DNA from: Marinobacter vinifirmus | GTDB taxonomy: Bacteria; Pseudomonadota; Gammaproteobacteria; Pseudomonadales; Oleiphilaceae | Direction of reading: 5' to 3' | DNA: 64,000 nucleotides | Assembly (NCBI RefSeq): GCF_002258215.1 | Contig: NZ_NEFY01000007.1 | Coordinates: 62,001 to 126,000 of the forward strand | Shown here: positions 56,075 through 64,000 of the stretch, piece after piece | Layout of the letters: every line of letters begins with the position of its first letter | Position numbering within the stretch: the first letter of the stretch is position 1 | Made by a program: the position numbers and the translations under genes | The notes under the pieces: generated by a model | Databases searched by the model: none | What the model saw: the letters and a program-made list of their open reading frames with translations, nothing else | Told to the model about the DNA's origin: nothing

Positions 56075-57222
56075 CAGAGAAATTGCTCCAGCAGGCTGTT
56101 CAGATACCTCTGCCCCTGCTCCGTTGCCTGAATCCGGTGCGGGGTCAACAAACCCTGTTTTCTTAATGACCCAAGTTGTACCGCAACCGTGCTCAGGGGT
56201 AAACCGGTTCGTTCACTGAACAGTTGCTCATCAGCCCCCTGTTTCAGGCGCAGGGCATTCATCATGAACTCCAGCGCCCGGTCTTCCGGCTCGATGGCTT
56301 CGGTGCCTGAAGTGCGGCTGCCGATACGGTTCAGGTAGGCGTCCGGCTGCCGGGTTTTCCAGTAACGAATGATGCGCCCGTCTTCGAGGCTGACCTTGCC
56401 GTGGGCACCTGCACCCAGGGCCAGGTAATCGCCGAACAACCAGTAATTCAGGTTATGGCGGCTTTCCCGGCCGGGCCGGGACCAGGCAGACACTTCATAG
56501 TCGGTGAAGCCGGCAGCATGCAGAAACTCCGAGCCCTGCTGGTAGATGGCCCAAAGCCGGTCGTCATCCGGCAGCGGTGGCGGCCGAGAGAAGAACTCGG
56601 TATTGGGCTCGATGGTCAGCTGGTACCAGGACAAGTGCGCAGGGTTGTGGCTCAGGGCCTCTCGCAAGTCGCCTATCGCCTGTTCCGGGGTCTGGCCCGG
56701 CAGGCCGTGCATCAGGTCGATATTGAAATTGTCGAAGCCGGCGGCCCGGGCTGCTTCGATGGCCTCGTGGGCGGCCTGGGCATTATGGATACGGCCCAGC
56801 GTTTTCAGGTGCTCCGGGTTGAAGCTCTGCACACCGATCGACAGCCGGTTAATGCCGGCTTCCCGAAAGCTCTCAAAGCGGCCGGCTTCCAGGGTGCCGG
56901 GGTTGGCCTCAAGGGTAATCTCGGCGTTGTCGCTAAAGTCCATACGCTGGCGTAAAGCCGTAAACAGCTGCTGGTAGAAGTCCCCGGTCATCAGTGACGG
57001 GGTGCCGCCACCGATAAACACGCTTTCGATGGGGCGGCTGCGCAGGTAGGCAAGGTCGGGCTCCAGGTCCTCCAGGATGGCCTGCAGGTACGCCGCTTCC
57101 GGGATATCGCCCCGGATGGCGTGGGAGTTGAAATCGCAGTAGGGGCACTTGCGCACGCACCAGGGTACGTGGATGTACAGGCTCAGGGGCGGGCAGACCG
57201 CCACGGGGGAGGTGGCGGTCAT
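56074..57222 (-). CDS. hemW: Radical SAM heme chaperone HemW
   Basis: A 382-aa radical SAM protein with the cluster motif CVRKCPYC (Cx3Cx2C), GGGTPSLM, and a C-terminal winged-helix domain. It was formerly annotated as an oxygen-independent coproporphyrinogen oxidase; HemW members bind and deliver heme. It starts 4 bp after the rdgB stop, so it is in the same operon. Confidence 0.92.
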   Translation of the reverse strand: MTATSPVAVCPPLSLYIHVPWCVRKCPYCDFNSHAIRGDIPEAAYLQAILEDLEPDLAYLRSRPIESVFIGGGTPSLMTGDFYQQLFTALRQRMDFSDNAEITLEANPGTLEAGRFESFREAGINRLSIGVQSFNPEHLKTLGRIHNAQAAHEAIEAARAAGFDNFNIDLMHGLPGQTPEQAIGDLREALSHNPAHLSWYQLTIEPNTEFFSRPPPLPDDDRLWAIYQQGSEFLHAAGFTDYEVSAWSRPGRESRHNLNYWLFGDYLALGAGAHGKVSLEDGRIIRYWKTRQPDAYLNRIGSRTSGTEAIEPEDRALEFMMNALRLKQGADEQLFSERTGLPLSTVAVQLGSLRKQGLLTPHRIQATEQGQRYLNSLLEQFL

Positions 57223-57226
57223 GCCG

Positions 57227-57826
57227 TCAGGCCTCCGCCTTTAACTGTTCCAGCAGGCTGGCCAGGGCGCGGCCACGGTGGCTGACGCTGCTTTTTTGCT
57301 CCCGGGTCAGCTCGGCGGCGCTGCAGTCGAATTCGGGGGCGTAGAACACCGGATCGTAGCCAAAGCCGCCTTCACCGCGGGCCTCGGCCAGGATTCTGCC
57401 GGGCCAGCGGCCGTGGCAGATAACCGGTGTGGGGTCGTCGGCGTGGCGCAGGTATACCAGCACACAGTGGAACTGGGCACTGCGTTCTGCCTCAGGCACG
57501 TTTTTCAGGGCGGCCAGCAGGGCCTGCACGTTGTCGGCATCGGTGGCATTGGCGCCGGCATAGCGGGCAGAGCGCACGCCAGGCTGGCCTTCAAGGGCAT
57601 CCACTGCCAGCCCGCTGTCATCCGCCAGTGCGGGCAAACCGGTTTCCCGGGCAGCATGGCGGGCTTTGAGAATGGCGTTTTCCACGAAGGTGACCGCCGG
57701 CTCTTCAGCTTCACCCACGCCCAGCGCGCCCTGGGCAACGGGCTCAAGCCCGAGTGGGCCGAGCAGGTCGGTCAGTTCGGCAATCTTGCCCTTGTTGTTA
57801 CTGGCGATGACGAGTTTCTGTGACAT
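57227..57826 (-). CDS. rdgB: XTP/dITP diphosphatase
   Basis: A 199-aa house-cleaning NTPase that removes dITP, XTP and ITP. It begins [19 protein letters not shown] and has [26 protein letters not shown] and SHRGRAL, the conserved HAM1/RdgB blocks. It lies between the DUF4426 gene and hemW, the usual metXW–rdgB–hemW neighbourhood. Confidence 0.95.
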   Translation of the reverse strand: MSQKLVIASNNKGKIAELTDLLGPLGLEPVAQGALGVGEAEEPAVTFVENAILKARHAARETGLPALADDSGLAVDALEGQPGVRSARYAGANATDADNVQALLAALKNVPEAERSAQFHCVLVYLRHADDPTPVICHGRWPGRILAEARGEGGFGYDPVFYAPEFDCSAAELTREQKSSVSHRGRALASLLEQLKAEA

Positions 57827-57830
57827 AGGC

Positions 57831-58280
57831 TCAGTCGTTAAACAGCGTGTGGGAAAACCGCACCGGCAGGTCCTGCTGGTGGCCGGTGGGGCGGGCGGTA
57901 ATGTTGAAGGTCATCAGGTCGCCGGACCGGTACTGGTACTGGGCGATGAAGTACACAGCATCGCCTTCCTGGATGCGCCGGAACGCCAGGAAGTTTACCT
58001 GCTGGATGTCGTTGGACACCTGGCCTTCAACCTGGCCGCCCACAGGCGCAGGCTGGCCGTGTTCGTTCTCGGCCATGATGGAAATGTTGACGATGGCGAT
58101 GCCCTTGCTGCGCTGCAATTTGTTGGCCTTGGCAACTTCCGGGTCCAGGAAGGTGCTGGGAAAAACGCTCCAGTTAACCTGGTAGTCGCCAAAATCTTTC
58201 TCCCCGGCCTGGGCCTGCACGGCCATCAACAGGGCAAAGGCTAGAAACACCAGTTTTGAAACAGTACGTGTGATCATCAT
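57831..58280 (-). CDS. DUF4426 family periplasmic protein
   Basis: A 149-aa protein with a signal peptide ([20 protein letters not shown] … AQAGE). The mature part ([38 protein letters not shown]) matches DUF4426, found next to metW and rdgB in pseudomonads. The function is unknown. The ATG at 58280 follows GGGAGAA and overlaps the metW stop by 4 bp. Confidence 0.87.
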   Translation of the reverse strand: MMITRTVSKLVFLAFALLMAVQAQAGEKDFGDYQVNWSVFPSTFLDPEVAKANKLQRSKGIAIVNISIMAENEHGQPAPVGGQVEGQVSNDIQQVNFLAFRRIQEGDAVYFIAQYQYRSGDLMTFNITARPTGHQQDLPVRFSHTLFND

Positions 58281-58879
58281 GGGTTCTCCCGTGTGATGCG
58301 GTAGATGGCAATTTCTCCCAGCAGGTTCGGCCACAGCCTGGCCAGCCAGCTGTTCTGGTGCTGGCCGTCGACCACCCGCCGGCTCTTGATGCGAATACCT
58401 TTCTGGCGGCACAGGGCCTCGAAATCCTTGAAGGTGCACAGCCGGATATTCGGCGTGTTATACCACTTATACGGCAGCGCATTGGATTCGGGCATGCGGC
58501 CGCTCAGGGCCAGGCCCCAGCGCAGTCGCCAGTGGGCAAAGTTGGGGAAGGTGACAATACCTTCCCGGCCTACCCGCAGCATTTCTTCGATGACTTTGTC
58601 TGGCCGGCGAACGGCTTGCAGGGCCTGGGTCATCAAAACCACATCGAACATGCCGTCATCGAAGTTATCCAGGCCCTGGGTGTCCAGGTTCTGCTCGATC
58701 ACGCTCACGCCCCTGCCCATGCAGGTGGTGATGTGGTCCGGGTTGATCTCCAGGCCAAAGCCGCTGGCGCCCCGTTCCCGCTGAAGGAAATCAAGCAGGG
58801 TGCCATCGCCGCAGCCGAGGTCCAGTACGTGGTGGCCGGGTTCAACCCATTGCTGGATGATTTCGAGGTCTGGTCTCAT
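58277..58879 (-). CDS. metW: Methionine biosynthesis protein MetW
   Basis: A 200-aa SAM-dependent methyltransferase-fold protein. It has [15 protein letters not shown] (SAM motif) and [19 protein letters not shown], typical of MetW. It works with MetX in homoserine acylation in many proteobacteria. It overlaps metX by 4 bp. Confidence 0.93.
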   Translation of the reverse strand: MRPDLEIIQQWVEPGHHVLDLGCGDGTLLDFLQRERGASGFGLEINPDHITTCMGRGVSVIEQNLDTQGLDNFDDGMFDVVLMTQALQAVRRPDKVIEEMLRVGREGIVTFPNFAHWRLRWGLALSGRMPESNALPYKWYNTPNIRLCTFKDFEALCRQKGIRIKSRRVVDGQHQNSWLARLWPNLLGEIAIYRITRENP

Positions 58880-60024
58880 GCGCCAACCTCCCTGGCAACA
58901 CGGTCCATGTAGGCCGTGAAGATGTCGGTGTATCTGGGTGTCGGGATCAGGAACGCATCGTGGCCCCAGGGTGCATCAATTTCCGCGTAGCTGACTTTCT
59001 TGCGGGCGGAGATCATGGCATTCACCATCTCTTCCGACCGTTCAGGCGAGAACCGCCAGTCGGTGCTGAATGACAGCACCAGGTATTCGCACTGTGCCGG
59101 TGCCAGGGCTTTTGACAGGTCGCCGCCGTGTTCGTAGGCCGGGTCGAAGTAGTCCAGGGCCCGGGTCATCAGCAGGTAGGTGTTGGCATCGAAGCTTTCG
59201 GAGAAACGCTCGCCCTGGTAGCGCAGGTAGCTTTCCACCTGGAATTCGGCATCGAAGCCGAACTTGTAGGCCTCTTCCCGCAGTTCCCGGCCAAATTTCT
59301 CACCCATGGACGCATCGGACAGGTAGGTAATGTGGCCGACCATGCGCGCCAGCATCAGCCCGCGGCGAGGTAGGACATCGTGTTCGTAGTAGCGGCCTTC
59401 GTGGAATTCCCGGTCCGAGGTGATGGCCTGGCGGGCCACTTCGTTGAAGGCGATGTTCTGGGCGCTGAGCCGGGGGGTCGAGGCAATCACCACTGCATGC
59501 CGCACCCGCTCCGGGAAATCCAGGCTCCACTGCAAAGCCTGCATGCCGCCCAGGGAGCCGCCCACAACCGCCGCCCATTGCTGGATGCCGAGATGATCGG
59601 CCAGCCGGGCCTGGCTTTTTACCCAGTCTGCTACGGTAATAACCGGAAAGTCCGGGCCGTAGAGTTTGCCGGTGGACGGATTGACGGAACCGGGCCCGGT
59701 GCTGCCGTGGCAGCCGCCAAGGTTGTTCAGGCTGACCACAAAGAAGCGGTTGGTATCTATCGGTTTGCCGGGGCCAATGCAGCTGTCCCACCAGCCGGGT
59801 TTGCGCTCTTCCATCGAATGGTAGCCGGCGGCATGGTGGTGCCCGCTCAGGGCATGGCAAATCAGGATCGCGTTGCTCGCATCGGCATTCAGGGTGCCGT
59901 AGGTTTCCACCACCAGGTCGTAGTTCTCGAGGGACTGACCGCAAGCCAGGTCGATCGGGGCGTTAAAATGGATGGTCTGCGGGCTGACAAGGCCAACGGA
60001 ATCCGAGGGCAGGGAATCGGGCAT
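58876..60024 (-). CDS. metX: Homoserine O-acyltransferase MetX
   Basis: Activates homoserine for methionine synthesis. The 382-aa alpha/beta-hydrolase-fold enzyme has [14 protein letters not shown] (oxyanion region), the nucleophile motif [13 protein letters not shown], and the catalytic Asp and His near the C terminus ([25 protein letters not shown]). Acetyl- versus succinyl-CoA use cannot be settled by eye; gammaproteobacterial MetX with MetW is often succinyl-specific. The Met at 60024 fits the family; an upstream extension is rejected. Confidence 0.93.
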   Translation of the reverse strand: MPDSLPSDSVGLVSPQTIHFNAPIDLACGQSLENYDLVVETYGTLNADASNAILICHALSGHHHAAGYHSMEERKPGWWDSCIGPGKPIDTNRFFVVSLNNLGGCHGSTGPGSVNPSTGKLYGPDFPVITVADWVKSQARLADHLGIQQWAAVVGGSLGGMQALQWSLDFPERVRHAVVIASTPRLSAQNIAFNEVARQAITSDREFHEGRYYEHDVLPRRGLMLARMVGHITYLSDASMGEKFGRELREEAYKFGFDAEFQVESYLRYQGERFSESFDANTYLLMTRALDYFDPAYEHGGDLSKALAPAQCEYLVLSFSTDWRFSPERSEEMVNAMISARKKVSYAEIDAPWGHDAFLIPTPRYTDIFTAYMDRVAREVGA

Positions 60025-60196
60025 GGGTGTGTTGAGTTCCTGATCCGGTCCACAAGGTTCTGGCCATAGGCCATGGGGTGCGCGGAAAAAACGCGCCAGC
60101 ACTGCAGTTTAAAGGCGGGGGGTGGTTGCTGCAACCGGCGCGGTGCCGGCGAGCAAGGCCCGGAGCCCGGGGGTGCGTTGCCCGGGCTCCGGTATG

Positions 60197-62161
60197 TCAG
60201 ACAGCGCCGGAAATATTGACCACCTTCTGCTGCAACAGGGTGGGGGCCGGCTTGCGGATTTGCCGCATCATGGCATCGGCCAGCTCCAGTTGTTTGCGCA
60301 GGTCGGCAATGGTGTGGTCCAGTCGCTCCCGTTCACTCCGGGTGTCGCGGTCGGTTCGCACCATGTCGCGCAGGCGGCGGATCTGGTGCTCCAGCAACTG
60401 CTTCTGCTCCATGGAGTACTGCATGATCGGCAGCAAGGCCTCATGGGGCCAGCGCTCCACGTCAGCTCGTACCCGGGCATGCAGGGTGCGGGCTTCACCC
60501 ACCATCACGTTGAAGAACCGGCGAACCAGCAGGGATTGCTCGGTCAGCAGGTTCTTGGGGCTGACCCTGAACCGCCTGGCTTTCTTGCGTAATTCCCGCA
60601 CTGCGATCACATGGCGGCCGGCCCGCAGGGGGATTGGCTCCAGGTGCCGTGCCCGGTTGTCTTCGTTATAGCGGCGGTAGATAGCGCCAACCATTTTTTC
60701 CGCCAGGTGGCCCTCGCTGAGCAGGTTGGTCAGGTCGGCTTCCAGCAGCTCGAAGAAGTGATCCATCGCCGCATTCATGCCCGCGGTCGTCCAGCTTTTC
60801 GACATTTTCAGCCGCACCTGCGCGGCATGGGTTTCAAAGCGTTCCTCGCTCACCAGCTTGCGCAACATCTCGCCCTGGGAGTCCATCAGCCGCCGGGATG
60901 AGCGCAGGGTAATCAGCTTCTTGTAGTAGAAGTCGTAATCCTTGTGGGCCCGTTCGGCGAGCCGGGCAATGGAGGCCTTGTCTACGGTGGCGCCGGTACA
61001 GGCCGTGCGTTCCTCTTCCAGGGCCGACAGCCGGATTTGCATGGCCGCCTGGCTGTTCTGCAGCATCCCCAGGAGATCGTTGATCAGGTTCTGGGTGATC
61101 AGCTCTTCCTTGTGCATCAGTATGCGGCGGACAATCAGTTGCTCGAGCTGGTCGATGTTGGAGCGTTTAAACAGGGCATCGTCATTACGAATACGGCTGA
61201 TCAGGCCCTGCTTGGCAGACAGCGGAATCACGTCCTGCTGGCGGATGCCCAGGTGGTCTGCGGTGTAGCCGCGCACCCGTTCGATGGCATCGTTGGTATG
61301 TTGCTCGCCCTGCAGGTCGTCCCAGAGTACGTCGATCTTGTTCAGTACCGCGAAGCGGCCGGCCCGGTGGTCGGCGTACTCGGTGTCGATGTGCTCGTTC
61401 CAGATCGCCATATCGCTGGCGGTTACGCCGGTGTCGGCACTGAGCACAAAGATAATGGCGTGGGCCCGGGGCAGCATGCTGATGGTCAGTTCCGGCTCGG
61501 AACCCAGTGCGTTCAGGCCCGGGGTATCGAGAATACGCAGGCCGCGCTCGAACAGCGGGTGGCGAATGCTGATCTGGGCGTTACGCCAGGCCGGTACCAG
61601 TACGTTGCCGGGGTTGCTGCGGTCGTGCTCGAGCATGTCCTCGTCGAACCCGAGCTTGCGGGCCTGCTGGGGCGTTACGCTCTTGGTGCGGGCAACTTCG
61701 GCCAGCACTTCTCGCATCACTTCGGGGTCGTGCTCGTCCAAGTCGTGCCTGACCCAGTGCTCCGGTTGCTTGCGCAGTTGCTGCAGGGAGAGCTCGCCGG
61801 TGCGGGTTTCGATCGGCAGCAACAGCAGGTAGTTCTGGTTGGCGCTGCGGTCGTAGAACAGTTCGGTGGGGCACATGGTGGTGCGGCCCGCCTGGGACGG
61901 CAGCATGCGCTGGCCATAGCCGGAGAAGAACAGGGCATTGATCAGCTCGGTCTTGCCCCGGGAGTATTCCCCGGCAAAGGCGATGGTCAGCTCATCTTCA
62001 ATGAGCAGCTCCAGGCCGTTACGGATTCGGGTGCTGACGTCTTCGGAGAAAAGGTCGTTGTCCTGCAGCCACAGCCGGTAGCGGCCGATCTGCCGGATGA
62101 GTTCCTTCTTCCAGTTATGATAGGCCTCAACCTGCTGCGACAGAGTTCCGTGCATTTTCAT
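60197..62161 (-). CDS. Dynamin-like GTPase family protein
   Basis: A 654-aa protein with a dynamin-type GTPase domain: G1 GEYSRGKTELINALFF (~68), G3 LDTPGLNALG (~207) and G4 LNKIDVLWDD (~262). Long helical stalk segments follow and a coiled coil closes the C terminus (~590–635). Bacterial dynamin-like proteins act in membrane fusion, fission or repair. A membrane-insertion segment is not obvious. The gene is monocistronic, and ~170 bp upstream of metX is empty. Confidence 0.85.
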   Translation of the reverse strand: MKMHGTLSQQVEAYHNWKKELIRQIGRYRLWLQDNDLFSEDVSTRIRNGLELLIEDELTIAFAGEYSRGKTELINALFFSGYGQRMLPSQAGRTTMCPTELFYDRSANQNYLLLLPIETRTGELSLQQLRKQPEHWVRHDLDEHDPEVMREVLAEVARTKSVTPQQARKLGFDEDMLEHDRSNPGNVLVPAWRNAQISIRHPLFERGLRILDTPGLNALGSEPELTISMLPRAHAIIFVLSADTGVTASDMAIWNEHIDTEYADHRAGRFAVLNKIDVLWDDLQGEQHTNDAIERVRGYTADHLGIRQQDVIPLSAKQGLISRIRNDDALFKRSNIDQLEQLIVRRILMHKEELITQNLINDLLGMLQNSQAAMQIRLSALEEERTACTGATVDKASIARLAERAHKDYDFYYKKLITLRSSRRLMDSQGEMLRKLVSEERFETHAAQVRLKMSKSWTTAGMNAAMDHFFELLEADLTNLLSEGHLAEKMVGAIYRRYNEDNRARHLEPIPLRAGRHVIAVRELRKKARRFRVSPKNLLTEQSLLVRRFFNVMVGEARTLHARVRADVERWPHEALLPIMQYSMEQKQLLEHQIRRLRDMVRTDRDTRSERERLDHTIADLRKQLELADAMMRQIRKPAPTLLQQKVVNISGAV

Positions 62162-62291
62162 CGGTTTATCCTTCTGCGCGACTTCCGGGTGCTCCCAGAT
62201 TAAACGCCGTTAATCATAACCGCTTTGCCGGTTTTTGGCGCCCGAACCTGTCGCGGATCAAGGCGGAAGGCGCAGAATGACAAAATAAAAA

Positions 62292-62323
62292 AGCCGGAAA
62301 ATCAAATGGTTGATCTTCCGGCT
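62292..62323 (-). terminator. Intrinsic terminator after yggT
   Basis: A long imperfect hairpin (AGCCGGAA…ATCAA / TTGAT…TTCCGGCT, loop TG) followed on the minus strand by seven T. It closes the yggS–proC–yggT transcript. Confidence 0.8.
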
Positions 62324-62379
62324 ATCAAAAAGTCTGTGTTTCGACTTTTGTGTAACAAAATGTATTCTTGAGACCTGTT

Positions 62380-62964
62380 TTACATCCCGAGGCCGATCGA
62401 GCCGAGGCCGGCAGCCACCTTCATGTGATCGATCACCACAGTAATCACGTTCAGGATCAGGAACACGATGATCGGAGACAGGTCCAGCCCGCCCATGGAG
62501 GGCATCATGTTGCGCACCGGCCGCATTACCGGCTCGGTAATCTGCGCCACCAGCTGGATAGCCGGGTGACCGCTCTGGGGCGCAATCCAGCTCACCACAA
62601 CCACCGCGATAACCGACCAGAAGTAGATCTTCACAATCAGGCTGAGCACGTTCAGCACCGCCCACACCAGCAGGGTGATGGGGTTGATGGCGGGGATACC
62701 GCCGTTCAGGGCGACCAGGATCAGGAAGAAAGTGATGGCCTGGATAATGACGGCCAGTACCAGCGCGGCGCCGTCAATGCCGCCCCAGCCGGGAATGAAT
62801 CGGCGCAGGGGGCGCAGCGGCGGGTTGGTGGCCTTCACCACAAACTGGGAAATGGGGTTGTAGAAATCCGCCCGAGCCAGTTGCAGCAAAAAGCGCAGCA
62901 ACACGATGGTCATGTAGAAGGTGGACGCGATCAGCAGGATGGTAATGACAATGTCTGCCAGCAT
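62380..62964 (-). CDS. YggT family membrane protein
   Basis: A 194-aa inner-membrane protein with two copies of the YggT repeat, each with two helices and the motif NPISQFVVKATNPPLRPLRR (first) and HPAIQLVAQITEPVMRPVRN (second). It is downstream of proC in the conserved yggS–proC–yggT order. Roles in osmotic or cell-division homeostasis are suggested for the family. Confidence 0.92.
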   Translation of the reverse strand: MLADIVITILLIASTFYMTIVLLRFLLQLARADFYNPISQFVVKATNPPLRPLRRFIPGWGGIDGAALVLAVIIQAITFFLILVALNGGIPAINPITLLVWAVLNVLSLIVKIYFWSVIAVVVVSWIAPQSGHPAIQLVAQITEPVMRPVRNMMPSMGGLDLSPIIVFLILNVITVVIDHMKVAAGLGSIGLGM

Positions 62965-62986
62965 GAAGCTGTGTCTCCGTTATCGG

Positions 62987-63820
62987 TTACTGTTTGTCTG
63001 CCAGTTCTTTGGACATTTCTTGCGAGCGTTCGAAGGCGGCATTATAGGCTTTCTGCACCAGGTCTCGCATGCCGCCGTCTTCGAAGGTATTGATTGCCCG
63101 CTCGGTGGTGCCGCCGGGCGACATTACGTTGCGTTTGAGCTGGGCCGGATCGTGCTCGCTGCGGGCCGCCATCTCCGCGGCGCCAGCCATGGTCTGGATG
63201 GCCAGCTCCCGGGCAGTTTTCGGGGCGATGCCGGCTTCGGTGGCGGCCGCTTCAAGCGCTTCGAGCATCAGGAAGAAGTAGGCCGGGCCACTGCCGGACA
63301 GCGCGGTTACGCCATGCAGTTGTTCTTCATCGTCTACCCACAGGGCAGAGCCAATGCTTTCAAATACCGACTGCACCATGGTTTTCTGTTCGGCTGTTAC
63401 CGCCGCATTGGCGAACAGGCCGGCGGCGCCCTTGCCAACCAGTGACGGCGTATTGGGCATTACCCGCACCAGGGGCAGGCCACCACCGAGCCAGCTGTCC
63501 AGGGTGTCAGACCCCAGGCCGGCGGCAATAGACACCATCAGCGGCCGGGTGTTCTGCACCACCGGGGCGATATCCCGGCAAACCTCGGCCATCACCTGGG
63601 GTTTCACCGCCAGCACCACCGTGTCGGCCTGTTGGGCGCAGTGGCGGTTGTCGGTGGTCACGCTTACACCGAAGCGATCGCGCAGGGCCTGCAGGTGGCT
63701 GTCGTCGGGCGCGCTGACCCAGATGTTCCCGGCCTGGTAGCCGTTATCAAGCATGCCGCCAATGATGGCGCTGGCCATATTGCCGGCACCGATAAAGGAA
63801 ATGGTGGATGAGTTGCTCAC
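62987..63820 (-). CDS. proC: Pyrroline-5-carboxylate reductase
   Basis: Last step of proline synthesis, NADPH dependent. The 277-aa protein has the Rossmann motif FIGAGNMASAIIGG, VLAVKPQVM, VRVMPNTPSLVGKGA and the C-terminal signature ALSGSGPAYFFLMLEAL … MSPGGTTERAINTFE. It lies between yggS and yggT. Confidence 0.96.
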   Translation of the reverse strand: MSNSSTISFIGAGNMASAIIGGMLDNGYQAGNIWVSAPDDSHLQALRDRFGVSVTTDNRHCAQQADTVVLAVKPQVMAEVCRDIAPVVQNTRPLMVSIAAGLGSDTLDSWLGGGLPLVRVMPNTPSLVGKGAAGLFANAAVTAEQKTMVQSVFESIGSALWVDDEEQLHGVTALSGSGPAYFFLMLEALEAAATEAGIAPKTARELAIQTMAGAAEMAARSEHDPAQLKRNVMSPGGTTERAINTFEDGGMRDLVQKAYNAAFERSQEMSKELADKQ

Positions 63821-63881
63821 GGTAAACTCCGGGCTTGGTCGATGGATTCGTTGATCCGGATGATAGCAGGAACCGGGCCGG

Positions 63882-64000
63882 TCAGCTCAGGCTCTGTTGC
63901 TTCGCCCGGGCTCCGAACAGGGCGGTGCCCACCCGAACCCAGGTGGCACCTTCGGCAATGGCCAGTTCCAGGTCGTCAGACATACCCATGGAAAGGGTAT
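63882..64000 (-). CDS. YggS family PLP homeostasis protein, 3' end only
   Basis: The last 39 codons ([20 protein letters not shown], then [10 protein letters not shown]) match the C-terminal signature of YggS/PLPBP, the PLP-binding homeostasis protein. The rest lies beyond the window. It is first in the yggS–proC–yggT operon. Confidence 0.92.
   Translation of the reverse strand, partial: TLSMGMSDDLELAIAEGATWVRVGTALFGARAKQQSLS

Noticed and set aside
60944..62203. 419-codon plus-strand frame
   Set aside because: Antisense to the dynamin-like gene, low-complexity Gln/His/Val composition and no ribosome site.

Overview
The window reads as a chromosome segment of a GC-rich marine gammaproteobacterium, most likely Marinobacter or a close relative. 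The evidence is the order dapF–DUF484–xerC, a DUF2789/DUF6316/DUF4426 gene complement, metX–metW next to rdgB–hemW, and glnK–amtB under a sigma-54 type promoter. This assignment is inferred from gene content, not from a database search. No rRNA, tRNA or CRISPR array was recognised.

Left chromosomal part (1–33356): the end of dapF, then DUF484 and xerC; a periplasmic-sensing histidine kinase; a patatin/beta-barrel (type Vd-like) protein; cardiolipin synthase with an AraC regulator; hydrolases and oxidoreductases; a cation/proton antiporter; tcdA; a large lipoprotein beside a LuxR-type regulator; an acyl-CoA dehydrogenase; an SDR gene preceded by three 12-bp repeats; an ECF sigma/ChrR pair; speA and speE; amtB and glnK with a sigma-54 promoter and an NtrC-like enhancer site; ubiK; and the first 284 codons of comM.

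The centre (33357–53983, 20,627 bp) is a complete Tn7-like transposon inside comM. It begins TGT and ends ACA, carries repeated TGAGACA-type binding sites at both ends, and is flanked by a 5-bp duplication GCGGC. Removing the element and one duplication copy restores a 509-residue ComM. The transposition operon tnsA–tnsB–tnsC–tniQ plus a zinc-ribbon gene runs leftward from the right end. A 605-residue protein that I read as a divergent TnsE sits at the left end. An IS30-family element is nested inside.

The transposon carries two cargo modules. The first is a six-gene membrane and ion-homeostasis operon (uppP, caxA, a PmtA-like methyltransferase, mscS, apbE, corA) preceded by a good match to the yybP-ykoY (Mn2+) riboswitch, with a DUF190 gene and a possible crcB remnant beyond it. 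The second is a base-modification-like cassette of two convergent operons: a Gly/Ser-headed 106-aa protein, a PfkB–nucleoside-deoxyribosyltransferase fusion, a QueC-like enzyme and a SagB-like nitroreductase on one strand, and a D12-class DNA adenine methylase plus an OGG-type DNA glycosylase on the other. It recalls the QueC/OGG parts of type IV CBASS and Qat, but has no CD-NTase, TGT, QatA-type ATPase or TatD nuclease. It is the best candidate here for an undescribed defence-type system.

Right chromosomal part (53989–64000): the rest of comM, trmB, a small membrane protein, hemW, rdgB, a DUF4426 protein, metW, metX, a dynamin-like GTPase, yggT, proC and the 3' end of yggS.
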